Positions 1 to 9,206 of a stretch of DNA of 64,000 nucleotides are shown piece by piece (position 1 is the first letter of the stretch; each line of letters starts with the position of its first letter). The position numbers and the translations under genes were made by a program. The notes below the pieces were generated by a model, which was not told the DNA's origin, did not search any database, and worked only from the letters and a program-made list of their open reading frames with translations. Origin of the DNA: Bacillota bacterium (GTDB lineage: Bacteria > Bacillota > Clostridia > Oscillospirales > Ruminococcaceae); assembly GCA_023421245.1 (NCBI GenBank), contig JAEZTV010000005.1:1-64000 (forward strand). The letters are read 5' to 3'.

Positions 1-10
1 ACACTCTTCA

Positions 11-97
11 TGAAAGATGTGGCCTCCTTGTCGGTGTTGTTAGGTGTTGTAACTCAACTTTAACCGATTTGGCCTCATCTTTCACTTCTTTTTTTTT
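11..97 (+). other. Inverted repeat followed by a T-run
   Basis: The 14-base arms at 11-24 and 71-84 are complementary except for one position and enclose a 46-base loop. A T-rich run follows at 86-97. This could be a long-loop terminator for a gene left of the window, or a regulatory hairpin. The rest of 1-320 is AT-rich and shows no convincing gene; a short minus-strand reading frame at 8-211 has no recognisable features. Confidence 0.35.
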
Positions 98-320
98 AAA
101 ATGTCCAATATCTATTGTAGTCCTACATGCTTGTATAATGCGTTTAAACACTATTCCCTTTTCAATTAAAAGCGATTGTGGTAGAATAAAGGAGTTAATA
201 TATAAAAGCAAATAACCTTTTTATGCACTTTGCTGCGCAAAGGATGAAGCTATGCCGCTATCGCGCGGTTGTATTGCCCACCCAGGCAATTCCAACGCAA
301 AGAAAGGATATGAGACACCC

Positions 321-1505
321 ATGCAGTACCAGTTTTCAGACAAGATTTCCACCCTGCAGCCGTCGGCAATTCGTGAGATACTCAAGTTCACCGCCGACCC
401 CGAGGTGGTTCCGTTTGCCGCAGGCAACCCCGCACCCGAGGCGTTCCCCGTACAGCTGATTGCCGATATCACGGCAGACATCTTTGCCTCGCAGCCGTTT
501 GCGGCATTACAATACAGCCTGACCGAGGGCTACCCCCCCTTGCGCGAGATGCTTAAAACTATGATGAAGAACCGGTACGGCATCGGCCGCGAGACCGACG
601 ATCTGATTGTCGTTTCCGGCGCGCAACAGGGCATTGAGCTTGCGTGTAAGGTGCTGTGCAACGAGGGGGATGTCATTCTCTGCGAGCGCCCCACCTTTAT
701 TGGCACGCTCAATTCATTCAAATCATACAATACGCGGCTCATTGGTATTGATGCGGACGATAACGGACTTGATCTTGACGCAATGGAACAGGCGTTAAAG
801 CAAAACAGCGTGCGGCTTGTCTATGTCATCCCCAACTTTCAAAACCCAAGCGGCCGCACCATGAGCCTTTCCACGCGCAAGGACGTGTATGCGCTTGCAA
901 AAAAATACGGCGCGATTATTTTGGAGGACAACCCCTACGGTGAGCTGCGGTTCACGGGTGAGGATATCCCCTCCATTAAGAGCTTTGACGAGGATGGCAT
1001 TGTCATCTACTGCGGCAGCTTCTCAAAGGTGCTCTCTCCCGGGCTGCGCGTAGGCTATGTCTGTGCGCCCGCCCCGATTGTACAAAAGATTGTCGTGGCA
1101 AAGCAGGCGTCGGATGTGCACACCTCTATCCTTTCGCAGATGATCTGCGCGCAGTTCTTAACCCGTGTGGATTATGACGGGCACATCACGCACCTCCGCG
1201 ATATTTACCGTAAAAAGTGTACGCTGATGCTAGGCTGTATGGACACGGGCTTTGGCGGCAAAATTACGTATACCCGTCCCGAGGGCGGCTTGTTTTTGTG
1301 GTGCACCCTGCCCGAAGGCTCCGACATGATGGGCTTCTGCCGCGAGGCAGTGCAGCGCAAGGTTGCGGTGGTACCGGGCAGCGCGTTTATGCCGGGCGAC
1401 AACGACCCCACGGTATCATTTCGCATGAACTACTCCACCCCCGCCGATCATCAGATTCAGCAGGGCGTTGACATCCTGTCATCGCTTATTCGCGAAAAGT
1501 TTTAA
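321..1505 (+). CDS. PLP-dependent aminotransferase, class I/II (2-aminoadipate/MocR-like)
   Basis: A 394-residue fold-type I aminotransferase that should transfer an amino group between an amino acid and a 2-oxoacid using pyridoxal phosphate. The N-terminus carries the AAGNPAPEAFP segment typical of LysN/MocR-type enzymes, PNFQNPSG lies mid-protein, and the PLP lysine is in SFSKVLSPGLRVGY near residue 234. No DNA-binding domain precedes it, so it is a stand-alone enzyme rather than a MocR regulator. The reading frame opens at 252, but the start at 321 matches where the family begins; a weak AAAGG lies about 13 bases upstream. trpS follows after 22 bases, so the two are probably cotranscribed. 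The substrate cannot be told from sequence. Confidence 0.88.
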   Translation: MQYQFSDKISTLQPSAIREILKFTADPEVVPFAAGNPAPEAFPVQLIADITADIFASQPFAALQYSLTEGYPPLREMLKTMMKNRYGIGRETDDLIVVSGAQQGIELACKVLCNEGDVILCERPTFIGTLNSFKSYNTRLIGIDADDNGLDLDAMEQALKQNSVRLVYVIPNFQNPSGRTMSLSTRKDVYALAKKYGAIILEDNPYGELRFTGEDIPSIKSFDEDGIVIYCGSFSKVLSPGLRVGYVCAPAPIVQKIVVAKQASDVHTSILSQMICAQFLTRVDYDGHITHLRDIYRKKCTLMLGCMDTGFGGKITYTRPEGGLFLWCTLPEGSDMMGFCREAVQRKVAVVPGSAFMPGDNDPTVSFRMNYSTPADHQIQQGVDILSSLIREKF

Positions 1506-1527
1506 TACGAAAGGCACGGATTTTGTC

Positions 1528-2547
1528 ATGCAAGAGAATCAAACCCCCGCAAAAAAGAAGGTTATCTTCAGCGGCATACAGCCCACCGGCGTATTTACGC
1601 TTGGCAACTATATCGGCGCGGTACGCAACTGGGTAAAGCTGCAGGAAGAATACAACTGCATCTATTCGGTAGTGAACATGCACGCCATCACCGTGCGGCA
1701 AGACTCCGCACAGCTTAGGCAGCAGACACTGTCCTCCTACGCGCTGCTGCTTGCGTGTGGGCTTGACCCGCAAAAAAGCATGGTGTTTATTCAAAGCCAT
1801 GTTCCCGCACACGCACAGCTTTCGTGGGTGCTCGGGTGCAACGCGCAGTTCGGCGAGCTTTCGCGCATGACGCAGTTTAAGGATAAGAGCCGGCAGCACG
1901 CGGATGACATTAACGTAGGCCTGTTTACCTACCCCGTGCTGATGGCGGCGGATATTCTGCTCTATCAGGCCGACCTTGTGCCGGTCGGCGGCGATCAGCG
2001 GCAGCATCTGGAGCTTGCGCGCGATATCGCAATTCGCTTTAACGGGCGCTACAGCAACACCTTTGTGGTACCCGACGCCTATATCCCCAAGCTGGGGGCA
2101 AAGGTGATGAGCCTGCAAGACCCCACCAAAAAGATGAGCAAGTCGGATGATAACCCCAAGGCATTTGTTTCCATCCTCGATGCGCCTGAGGTGATTGTGA
2201 AAAAGTTTAAAAGTGCTGTAACCGACAGCGATACCAGCGTGCGGTACGCGCAAGGGAAAGACGGCATCAACAACCTTATGACCATCTACTCGATTGTTAC
2301 CGGCAAGGACCTTGACGCAATTGAGCGAGAGTTTGACGGCAGAGGGTACGGCGACTTTAAGCTTGCGGTCGGCGAAGCGGTTGCCGAGCATCTGCGGCCG
2401 GTGCGCGAAAACCATGCGCGCCTGATGCAGGATAAGGCATACCTTGAGCAGTGCTATACCGAGGGAGCAACAAGAGCGGCACACCTTGCCCAACGTACGC
2501 TTGAGAAGGTATACCGCAAAACGGGCTTTGTAAAAAACCCGTTTTAA
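1528..2547 (+). CDS. trpS: Tryptophan-tRNA ligase
   Basis: A 339-residue class Ic aminoacyl-tRNA synthetase that charges tRNA-Trp in the cytoplasm. The signature TGVFTLGNYIGA near residues 19-30 replaces the HIGH motif, and KKMSKSD near residue 200 is the KMSKS loop. The length fits the bacterial family. The start at 1528 was chosen because the fold begins a few residues later; the open frame extends upstream into the aminotransferase gene but that part is not conserved. No T-box leader is visible upstream, which fits cotranscription with the aminotransferase. A strong terminator follows the gene. Confidence 0.97.
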   Translation: MQENQTPAKKKVIFSGIQPTGVFTLGNYIGAVRNWVKLQEEYNCIYSVVNMHAITVRQDSAQLRQQTLSSYALLLACGLDPQKSMVFIQSHVPAHAQLSWVLGCNAQFGELSRMTQFKDKSRQHADDINVGLFTYPVLMAADILLYQADLVPVGGDQRQHLELARDIAIRFNGRYSNTFVVPDAYIPKLGAKVMSLQDPTKKMSKSDDNPKAFVSILDAPEVIVKKFKSAVTDSDTSVRYAQGKDGINNLMTIYSIVTGKDLDAIEREFDGRGYGDFKLAVGEAVAEHLRPVRENHARLMQDKAYLEQCYTEGATRAAHLAQRTLEKVYRKTGFVKNPF

Positions 2548-2562
2548 CCGCATACCATCCAC

Positions 2563-2598
2563 TGCGGACTGTTTCATCACAGTCCGCATATTTTTTTT
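2563..2598 (+). terminator. Rho-independent terminator after trpS
   Basis: A perfect 10-bp stem (2563-2572 with 2579-2588) and a six-base loop are followed by eight T residues at 2591-2598. Confidence 0.9.
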
Positions 2599-2736
2599 GC
2601 CCGAAGCGCCGTATAACGTATCTCACACAGGGTATAAACACCGCCAAAGAATAAATACTAGCTAAGGGGTTTGTGTCTTACCACTACGTCCTGCCTTCAA
2701 ACCCCCGCTTAATATTTGCGAAGGGAGTGCTTTTTT

Positions 2737-2922
2737 ATGTCACAGCTCAATCAGATGGAACTGCAGAACCTCCGGCATATGATTGGTGAGCACGATACCG
2801 CGGTTCAGAAGATGCAGACCTACGCCCAGCAATGTCAGGATGCGCAGCTCAAGCAGTATTTTGAAAAATCGGCTCAGGACGCACAGCAAACAAAGCAAAA
2901 GCTGATGTCATTTTTAAACTAA
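2737..2922 (+). CDS. Small helical protein paired with a CotF-like coat protein
   Basis: A 61-residue, glutamine-rich, helix-forming protein without a signal peptide or membrane segment. It sits 16 bases ahead of a CotF-like gene; such pairs of short proteins are common in sporulating Clostridia and are often annotated as spore coat or coat-associated. The start at 2737 gives MSQLNQMELQ with AAGGGAG upstream; an ATG seven codons earlier lacks a binding site. The coat role is inferred from its partner and composition only. Confidence 0.7.
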   Translation: MSQLNQMELQNLRHMIGEHDTAVQKMQTYAQQCQDAQLKQYFEKSAQDAQQTKQKLMSFLN

Positions 2923-2938
2923 AAGGAGGATGATGCAC

Positions 2939-3187
2939 ATGCTTCAGGATAAAGTCATGGCCAACGATGCCCTCGGTTCCGTAAAAAGCAGCCTGACATT
3001 TTACGCAAACGCCATCTCGGAATGCTCGAATCCCAACCTGCGTTCCACGATTCAGGAGATAAGAAACAGCTGCGAATGCTCACAGTACGAGCTTTATAAG
3101 ATTGCCCAGCAAAAAGGCTTTTATCAGCCCGCTACCATGGCGCCCGACGGCGAGGTACAACAGGTTAAGACCCAGCTTCAAGGATAA
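2939..3187 (+). CDS. CotF-like spore coat protein
   Basis: An 82-residue protein resembling the coat protein F family: helical, with the LTFYANAISECSNPNLRSTI segment and a C-terminal region rich in Gln and Tyr. CotF-type proteins are deposited in the spore coat late in sporulation. The AAAGGAGG at 2922-2929 favours the third of three clustered ATGs (2939) with nine bases of spacing. It probably forms a two-gene transcript with the preceding small gene, ended by the hairpin at 3374-3421. Confidence 0.78.
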   Translation: MLQDKVMANDALGSVKSSLTFYANAISECSNPNLRSTIQEIRNSCECSQYELYKIAQQKGFYQPATMAPDGEVQQVKTQLQG

Positions 3188-3373
3188 GGTGCCGGCACCA
3201 TAAACCTTGCGGTTCTTTTTCTTCACACTCTAAAGCAAGGCGCTTTCCGCACCCTGAGAAATTGCACCGCATTGCGGATTTTCGCACCTTTTTAGGTTGC
3301 TCCGGCGCATGGGCTTTGCGTGTGTAGCCTCTTGCCAAAAGGGTTTACGAAGCGGTCCCTGAAACAGCGTATG

Positions 3374-3421
3374 AAAAGAAGGAATATTCTGCGGCATGCG
3401 GCAGTATATTCCTTCTTTTTT
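3374..3421 (+). terminator. Terminator after the coat-like genes
   Basis: A long stem pairs 3374-3387 with 3406-3419 around a GC-rich inner hairpin and is followed by T residues. The 280 bases between the coat gene and the AraC gene hold this hairpin and a promoter only. Confidence 0.75.
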
Positions 3422-3426
3422 GCGCC

Positions 3427-3455
3427 TTGTTTTGAGTATCCCGTAAAGGTATAAT
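3427..3455 (+). promoter_or_regulatory. Promoter of the AraC/GyrI regulator
   Basis: TTGTTT at 3427-3432 and a consensus TATAAT at 3450-3455 are separated by 17 bases, upstream of the regulator gene. Confidence 0.6.
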
Positions 3456-3539
3456 GGAAACACCATGCAATCCGGTACGCCAATTATCAGGCGGCTAAGC
3501 TGTAAAAGGGTTATGCTTATAGCGGAAGGAGGGGTTGTG

Positions 3540-4442
3540 GTGGAGCTTGTAGAACGTCTGAAGCAAGCGCTCGACTATATTGAACAGCATCTGACCGAGG
3601 CCACCGATTACGAAACGCTTGCGCGCATAGCCTTGTGCTCGCAGCATCAGTTCCAAAAGAACTTTTCGTTTCTTGTTGGCGTGCCGCTCAGCGAGTATGT
3701 CAGGCGGCGGCGCATGACACTTGCCGCTTTCGAGCTGCAAAACAGCGGCAACAAGGTTATTGACATCGCGCTGAAGTACGGTTACGAATCACCCGAGGCA
3801 TTCTCTCGCGCGTTCCTGTCTGTTCACGGTGTATCGCCATCTGCGGCGCGCTGCGCCAAAACGCCGCTGCACGCTTACCCCAGACTCTCCTTGCAAATTA
3901 CAGTACAAGGAGTGGCCAGAATGGAGTACAAAATTGTAAACCGCGAGGCATTTACAGTGCTTGGTATCGAGCGGATGTTCACCATGGAAAATGACCAAAA
4001 CCTCATCGACATCCCAAAGTTTTGGAAGGAGCACCTTCAAAACGGCGAGGTAAATAAGCTTGCTGCCTCCGCCGGATATCATGACAACTGTGAAGGCGAT
4101 TCCGGGCGTTGTCCCGTGGGCGGTATCTGCAGCTATGGTAAAGTGGAGGGTATGCGCTTTCCTTATATGCTGTTTGCCGAAAAGACTCGGGACAGCAGCT
4201 GCGCAGGGTATACCGAGCTAACCGTTCCCGCCGCAACATGGGCGGTGTTTCGTTCCGAGCCGTATACCGGCAGCGACGACAGCCTGACATCAGCCTGCCA
4301 GAACCTTTACCGGCGTATCTACCGCGAATGGTTCCCCACCGCAAGCTATGTTGAGCAGCCCGGGTACGAAATGGAGGTCTATTACTGGAGCAAGACCGGC
4401 ATGGCCTACATGGAGGTTTGGGTGCGGGTGCAGCCGAAGTAA
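3540..4442 (+). CDS. AraC-family transcriptional regulator with GyrI-like effector domain
   Basis: A 300-residue protein with two AraC-type helix-turn-helix motifs in the first ~105 residues (DYETLARIALCSQHQFQKNF and DIALKYGYESPEAFSRAF) and a C-terminal GyrI-like effector-binding domain from about residue 120. Such two-part proteins bind DNA and sense small hydrophobic or cationic molecules, often controlling drug efflux or stress genes. The GTG start at 3540 lies seven bases after AAGGAGG; an in-frame ATG at 3513 has no binding site. The gene stands alone between its own promoter and a terminator, so its targets are not evident locally. Confidence 0.88.
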   Translation: MELVERLKQALDYIEQHLTEATDYETLARIALCSQHQFQKNFSFLVGVPLSEYVRRRRMTLAAFELQNSGNKVIDIALKYGYESPEAFSRAFLSVHGVSPSAARCAKTPLHAYPRLSLQITVQGVARMEYKIVNREAFTVLGIERMFTMENDQNLIDIPKFWKEHLQNGEVNKLAASAGYHDNCEGDSGRCPVGGICSYGKVEGMRFPYMLFAEKTRDSSCAGYTELTVPAATWAVFRSEPYTGSDDSLTSACQNLYRRIYREWFPTASYVEQPGYEMEVYYWSKTGMAYMEVWVRVQPK

Positions 4443-4458
4443 ATCAGCACATGGCGCA

Positions 4459-4494
4459 AATAAGCGGGGGAAGGCTTCTTCCCCCGCTTATTTT
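4459..4494. terminator. Bidirectional terminator
   Basis: A perfect 15-bp stem (4459-4473 with 4478-4492) with a four-base loop, flanked by A residues on the left and T residues on the right. It lies between the convergent AraC gene and the hydrolase gene and can serve both. Confidence 0.9.
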
Positions 4495-4579
4495 GTTTGC
4501 TATGGTGTTAAGGAGCCTTTCATTCTCCCTGTGCAAATCGCTTAATCATTTTCCACGCCGTATCGTCGGACACACGATC

Positions 4580-5104
4580 TTAGCTTTGTGCGTAAGGGTT
4601 GAGGAATCCATGCTCTGCCTGCAAAATATGAACGGTGACATTGCCGCCATGCAGGGCATCCGAGGTGCTTTGCACACCAAAAGAGTCGTACCGCGCAAAA
4701 ATCAGCAGCGCTGGGCATTGCGGCGCAACCGATAAATAATCCCGGATACGCGAACCATAACAGCAAATCACGCAATCACACAGACCGCTTTCGCTGCACA
4801 ACCACGCAAGCGTTGCGCCAATGCTATATCCTAAAAGAATCACGCGCACGTAATACGGCCTAATTCTCTTAATTATACGCATAACGCGACCGCTTACCTC
4901 AAATCCGATTTGCCGGTTAAAAAAGAGATACGCCTGTTCTTGTACTTCCTCTGAAAACGGCTCTCTATTCAGCAGGTTGGGACAATAAACATCATACCCG
5001 TCCTGATAAAAACTGTTACACACCTCGCGAATATGTAGGTTTATTCCGTATATCTCATGCAATACAACAATTGCAGTATCCGAGCCGTTTTTTCGTATCA
5101 GCAC
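4580..5104 (-). CDS. Dienelactone hydrolase-family alpha/beta hydrolase
   Basis: A 174-residue short member of the dienelactone hydrolase family. The oxyanion segment VLHEIYG is near residues 14-20, the nucleophile elbow GYSIGA near residue 92, the acid residue in FARYD near 139, and the histidine in AEHGF near 165. The nucleophile is serine where classical dienelactone hydrolase has cysteine, so it is more likely a small esterase. The GTG start lies just after AAGGGGGG and 15 bases beyond the pilT stop, so it is probably the last gene of a pilB-pilT-hydrolase transcript. The substrate is unknown. Confidence 0.8.
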   Translation of the reverse strand: MLIRKNGSDTAIVVLHEIYGINLHIREVCNSFYQDGYDVYCPNLLNREPFSEEVQEQAYLFFNRQIGFEVSGRVMRIIKRIRPYYVRVILLGYSIGATLAWLCSESGLCDCVICCYGSRIRDYLSVAPQCPALLIFARYDSFGVQSTSDALHGGNVTVHILQAEHGFLNPYAQS

Positions 5105-5119
5105 AAAAAACCGCCCCCC

Positions 5120-6181
5120 TTACATCCCCGCCGCAAGGTATCGCTTGAGATTTTCGGGGTCCATGGTGCGCAGATAGGCCATCTCTTTGGTAATGATGCC
5201 CGACTTCACCAGCTTTGCAAGGTGGTAGTCCATCGGCTGCATGCCCATCGTAACCCCCGTCTGGATGCAGGAGTTGATTTGATGCGTCTTGCCTTCGCGG
5301 ATAAGGTTTGCAATCGCGTCGGTGGCAAGCATAATCTCAAGTGCCGCCACACGCCCCCTGCCGTCCGCAACGGGGATGAGCTGCTGGGTAATAACACCCT
5401 CCAAGATGCTTGCGGTCTGAATGCGTATCTGCTGCTGCTGATGGGGCGGAAACACGTCGATGATGCGGTCTACGGTATTTGCCGCGCCGTTGGTGTGCAG
5501 CGTAGAAAGCACCAGATGCCCGGTTTCCGCCGCCGTTACCGCCGCGCTGACCGTCTCAACATCGCGCATCTCGCCCACAAGAATAACATCGGGATCCTCG
5601 CGCAGCGATGCGCGCAGCGCGGCGGCAAACGAGCTTGTGTCCTCGCCGATTTCACGCTGGTTGATGATCGATTGGTTGTGCCGGTGCAGGTACTCAATCG
5701 GGTCCTCAATCGTAATAACGTGCGCACGCCGGTTTTGGTTAATATAGTTTACCATCGCCGCAAGGGTGGTCGATTTACCGCTGCCCGTCGGGCCTGTCAG
5801 CAATACCAGTCCGCGCTGCTTCATCGCAAGTGTTTTCAGGCACTCGGGCATATTCAGCTGTTCCAGTGTGGGAATCTCCTGTACCAGCAGCCGGATAGCC
5901 GCGGCAAAGCTGCCGCGCTGGCGGTAGGCGTTTACGCGAAAACGGCCGCCCGGCATAACGAATGAAAAATCCACTTCGCCCTTTGTTCGAATGGTGTTTT
6001 GGCGGTCCTCGTTGAGCATGGCAGTTACAATGCGCTCGGTATCCTCGGGCAGCAGCGACGCGTAGTCGGTAAGCTCCTTCAAATCTCCGTTCACGCGCAC
6101 AATGGGCGGCTTACCCACCGTTACATGCAAATCACTTGCCTTTTCTTCCCGTGCTTTCACCAGCAGTTCCTGTATGTCCAT
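5120..6181 (-). CDS. pilT: Type IV pilus retraction ATPase
   Basis: A 353-residue hexameric secretion ATPase that depolymerises pili for twitching, adhesion or DNA uptake. Visible features are the Asp box (VITIEDPIEYL), Walker A (GPTGSGKST, near residues 129-138), Walker B (DPDVILVGEMRD, near 200) and the His box (GHLVLSTLHTN). The length and the absence of an MshEN domain fit PilT rather than PilB. The ATG at 6181 is preferred over an upstream GTG because AAAGG sits eight bases ahead of it. It is separated from pilB by 31 bases. Confidence 0.95.
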   Translation of the reverse strand: MDIQELLVKAREEKASDLHVTVGKPPIVRVNGDLKELTDYASLLPEDTERIVTAMLNEDRQNTIRTKGEVDFSFVMPGGRFRVNAYRQRGSFAAAIRLLVQEIPTLEQLNMPECLKTLAMKQRGLVLLTGPTGSGKSTTLAAMVNYINQNRRAHVITIEDPIEYLHRHNQSIINQREIGEDTSSFAAALRASLREDPDVILVGEMRDVETVSAAVTAAETGHLVLSTLHTNGAANTVDRIIDVFPPHQQQQIRIQTASILEGVITQQLIPVADGRGRVAALEIMLATDAIANLIREGKTHQINSCIQTGVTMGMQPMDYHLAKLVKSGIITKEMAYLRTMDPENLKRYLAAGM

Positions 6182-6212
6182 TCTTTTCACCTTTCCCTTG
6201 ACGCTTTATCCG

Positions 6213-7910
6213 CTACACGCTGTAGGTGACCTTAATAAGCTCCTCGGTTGTGGTTATGCCATTTAGCACAAGCTGTGTCAGGTTTTGCTGTAAAAAGGTT
6301 GTGCCGTTTTTGGCTACATAGTCGCGAATCTCATCATCGCTTGCCTTTTTACTAATCAGGGCACGCACGGTTTTATCAATCACTACCACCTCGTGAATAG
6401 CGGTTCTGCCCTTGTAGCCGGTTGCGTTGCAGTAGGGGCAGCCCTTTCCCCTGCACAGCATCACACTGTGTTCAATGCCAAGCACGGCATTCTCTTCCGC
6501 CGACGACTCGTACTGCTGCGCACAGTTCGGGCATATCTTTTTCACAAGCCGCTGGGCGGCAATGCCAACCACCGAGCTTGCAACCAGATACTCCGGCACA
6601 CCCATATCCACAAGGCGGGTAATGGCGGATACCGCATCGTTGGTGTGCAGAGTAGAAAGCACAAGATGCCCCGTAATCGCGGCGCGGATAGCAATCTGCG
6701 CCGTTTCGCCGTCACGAATCTCACCGATCATAATGATGTCGGGGTCCTGCCGCAAAATGGAGCGCAGGCCGTTTGCAAAGGTAAGCCCCGCCTTAGGGTT
6801 TACCTGCACCTGATTAACACCCTCCATGCGGTATTCCACAGGGTCTTCTACGGTAATAATATTCACCTCGCTGGTGCAAAGCTGCCTGAGCACCGCATAC
6901 AGGGTGGTAGATTTACCGCTGCCCGTCGGGCCTGTTACAAGGATGATGCCGTGCGGGCTTTTTATGATGTGGTCAAACAGCGCAAGATTCTGCTGCGAAA
7001 ACCCGAGCTCGCGAATGGTCAGGGTTGAGGTGTTCTGCGTACCCAGTACACGAACCACCGCCTTTTCACCCGTAACGGTGGGCAGAATAGACAGTCGGAT
7101 ATCCACCGTCTTCCCGTCAAGGTTCATCTCAAAGCGGCCATCCTGCGGAACACGCCGTTCGGCAATATTAAGTCCGCCCATAATCTTCAGGCGGGTTATC
7201 AGCGTGTTGTGCGCCGCAACGTTAAGCTTCATCTGGTCAATCAGCACACCGTCAATGCGCAGGCGAATCTTGGTCGTGGTACGGCCGGCCTCGATGTGCA
7301 CATCGCTTGCGTTTAGCTGAATGGCGTTGGACACAATAGAGTTTATAAGCCGCACAATGGGTGCGCTGTCTATGCGTTCATCCATCTCGCTGGTCATGGC
7401 CGCAATCTCACTGGGGGTAAAAAACTCCTCATCCACATCGCTTGCGGCCTCATGCGCATGCTGTCGTGAGTAAAACTGCTCTATCTTCTGCTTAATCTGC
7501 GTGCCGGTGGCAAGCACCGTCTTTATCTCACAGCGCGATTCAAATCTTACATCCTCCACCGCATAGTAGTTCATCGGGTCATTCATCGCAACGGTGAGCA
7601 TATTCATCGCGCGCGCGATGGGGATAAGCGTATACTTCTTCGCCGTCTCCTCCTGTATCATGTGTACGGCGTCGGGGGAGATGGTAATGTTGTCAAGGTC
7701 TACAAACTCCACATGCAGCCGCTGTGACAGGCAGAACATCAAATCCCGCTCAGAAACAAAGCCCATGTCAACAAGCAGATCGCCCAGCCGTTTGCCGGTG
7801 ACCTTTTTCTGTTCGGCAAGAGCATTTGCCAGTTGTTCGTTTGTAATATAACCGCCTTCAAGCAGTACCTGCCCGATTGGAAGATTTTTGCGTCGATACG
7901 CTTGCTGCAT
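6213..7910 (-). CDS. pilB: Type IV pilus extension ATPase PilB/GspE
   Basis: A 565-residue assembly ATPase that powers pilin polymerisation from the cytoplasmic face. An N-terminal MshEN-type domain (about residues 1-150), which in relatives can bind c-di-GMP, precedes the ATPase core. Walker A GPTGSGKST lies near residue 325 and Walker B DPDIIMIGEIRD near 388. A tetracysteine zinc site (CPNC near 455 and CPYC near 493) is typical of PilB/GspE. It leads the pilB-pilT-hydrolase unit behind the promoter at 8117-8145. Confidence 0.96.
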   Translation of the reverse strand: MQQAYRRKNLPIGQVLLEGGYITNEQLANALAEQKKVTGKRLGDLLVDMGFVSERDLMFCLSQRLHVEFVDLDNITISPDAVHMIQEETAKKYTLIPIARAMNMLTVAMNDPMNYYAVEDVRFESRCEIKTVLATGTQIKQKIEQFYSRQHAHEAASDVDEEFFTPSEIAAMTSEMDERIDSAPIVRLINSIVSNAIQLNASDVHIEAGRTTTKIRLRIDGVLIDQMKLNVAAHNTLITRLKIMGGLNIAERRVPQDGRFEMNLDGKTVDIRLSILPTVTGEKAVVRVLGTQNTSTLTIRELGFSQQNLALFDHIIKSPHGIILVTGPTGSGKSTTLYAVLRQLCTSEVNIITVEDPVEYRMEGVNQVQVNPKAGLTFANGLRSILRQDPDIIMIGEIRDGETAQIAIRAAITGHLVLSTLHTNDAVSAITRLVDMGVPEYLVASSVVGIAAQRLVKKICPNCAQQYESSAEENAVLGIEHSVMLCRGKGCPYCNATGYKGRTAIHEVVVIDKTVRALISKKASDDEIRDYVAKNGTTFLQQNLTQLVLNGITTTEELIKVTYSV

Positions 7911-8116
7911 AAACCGAAACCTTACCTTTCCTTTTTCCTGATATCGTAATCACCATAAAAACAAATCCCTGCTTTTAAGGCGGCGCACTGTTAGCTATAA
8001 ACAGCAGTAATCCCTCCCATTACACGGGCACACCATGCGGTTTTTCATACGGCTGAAAATGCGCTCATTTAAAAGTTTGTTAAGAATAATTTACTGTTTG
8101 CCAAATTATCACTTCT

Positions 8117-8145
8117 ATTATAAAATAAAAACAGGTTATATTCAA
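8117..8145 (-). promoter_or_regulatory. Promoter of pilB
   Basis: On the minus strand TTGAAT (8140-8145) and TATAAT (8117-8122) are spaced by 17 bases, about 200 bases upstream of pilB. The 390-base gap between pilB and the peptidase gene (7911-8298) otherwise shows an AT-rich leader and no gene. Confidence 0.65.
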
Positions 8146-8298
8146 CAATAATCCTTTATTCCTCCAGATACGACAACCGCGCGGGTCGATTGCTGTCGCC
8201 GGTAAACGGTAACAACCCCCGCCCAATCGCCGCACCGCACGGATTTCCGCGCAACGTTTGGCATGAATAAGGGATTACAAGATAAGGGATGATGGTTT

Positions 8299-9072
8299 AT
8301 GATATGGGATCAATCTTTACCGCTGCTGTTGTTAGCGGGGTTACTGGGTTTATTGTTCGGCAGTTTTTTAAACGTATGCATCTGCCGCATCCCAAAACGA
8401 GAATCGGTTGTTACGGGGGCTTCGCATTGTACCGCCTGCGGCACGCCCATCCGCGCACGCGATCTTGTGCCGGTGGTAAGCTTTGTTCTCCTGCGCGGCC
8501 GATGCCGGGCGTGCGGCGATAAAATCAGCATCCGGTACCCTGTCATTGAGCTTGCAAACGCCGTGCTGTGGGTGCTTATCTGCCTGCGGTATGGGTGGAG
8601 TGCGCAAAGTATTATTTACTGCGCGTTTGTGTCGGTTTTGCTTGTGGCGGCGGTTATTGATATCGACACCATGCTCGTTCCCCCTGCACTTACCGTTACC
8701 ATCCTTGCCCTTGGGGTTCTTTGCCTGTTTGTGCTGCACGATACCGCGTATTATAACCGCCTAATCGGCTTTGTGGCGGGCGGCCTTCCCTTTTTGCTGA
8801 TTGCCGTCCTCTCAAAGGGCGGTATGGGTGGCGGCGACATCAAGCTGATGGCGGTGTGCGGACTGGTGCTCGGCTGGCGGTTAATTTTGTTGTCGCTCTT
8901 GCTTGCGGTTATCGCGGGCGGCATTTGGGCGGCAGCGCTGCTGCTCGCCGGACGCGCAAAAAAGGGCGCGGAGCTTGCGCTGGTACCCTTTCTTTCCGGC
9001 GGTATGCTCATAAGCCTGCTGTTTGGCGAGCAGATGATTGCATGGTACGTCACCCTGTTCTTTCCCAAATAA
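8299..9072 (+). CDS. pilD: Prepilin leader peptidase / N-methyltransferase
   Basis: A 257-residue polytopic membrane aspartyl protease (A24 family) that cleaves the short leader of prepilins and methylates the new N-terminus. The cytoplasmic methylase domain has the CTAC/CRAC zinc cysteines near residues 45 and 70. The two catalytic aspartates are in DIDTMLVP (near 121) and GMGGGDIKLM (near 178). The start has AAGGG ten bases upstream. It is transcribed opposite to the pilus genes it serves and converges with the sigma factor gene, sharing the terminator at 9207-9241. Confidence 0.95.
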   Translation: MIWDQSLPLLLLAGLLGLLFGSFLNVCICRIPKRESVVTGASHCTACGTPIRARDLVPVVSFVLLRGRCRACGDKISIRYPVIELANAVLWVLICLRYGWSAQSIIYCAFVSVLLVAAVIDIDTMLVPPALTVTILALGVLCLFVLHDTAYYNRLIGFVAGGLPFLLIAVLSKGGMGGGDIKLMAVCGLVLGWRLILLSLLLAVIAGGIWAAALLLAGRAKKGAELALVPFLSGGMLISLLFGEQMIAWYVTLFFPK

Positions 9073-9206
9073 TACTGTTATGCATGAAAAGCACAGGTAT
9101 GCTTTAAAACGACCAGTCATACCTGCCGCCTGCGGCGTTGTAACGGGGTTGAACTGTAAGTTTTATCTATCTTCTAACGTGAAAACAGCATAAGCCGGTT
9201 TTGCTC

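Noticed and set aside
8..211. 67-codon minus-strand frame at the left edge
   Set aside because: It runs through an inverted repeat and T-run, shows no family features, and has no convincing start.
1486..2589. Long open frame antisense to trpS (minus strand)
   Set aside because: It is a mirror of the high-GC codon pattern of trpS, with no domain, and overlaps the terminator; trpS is certain.
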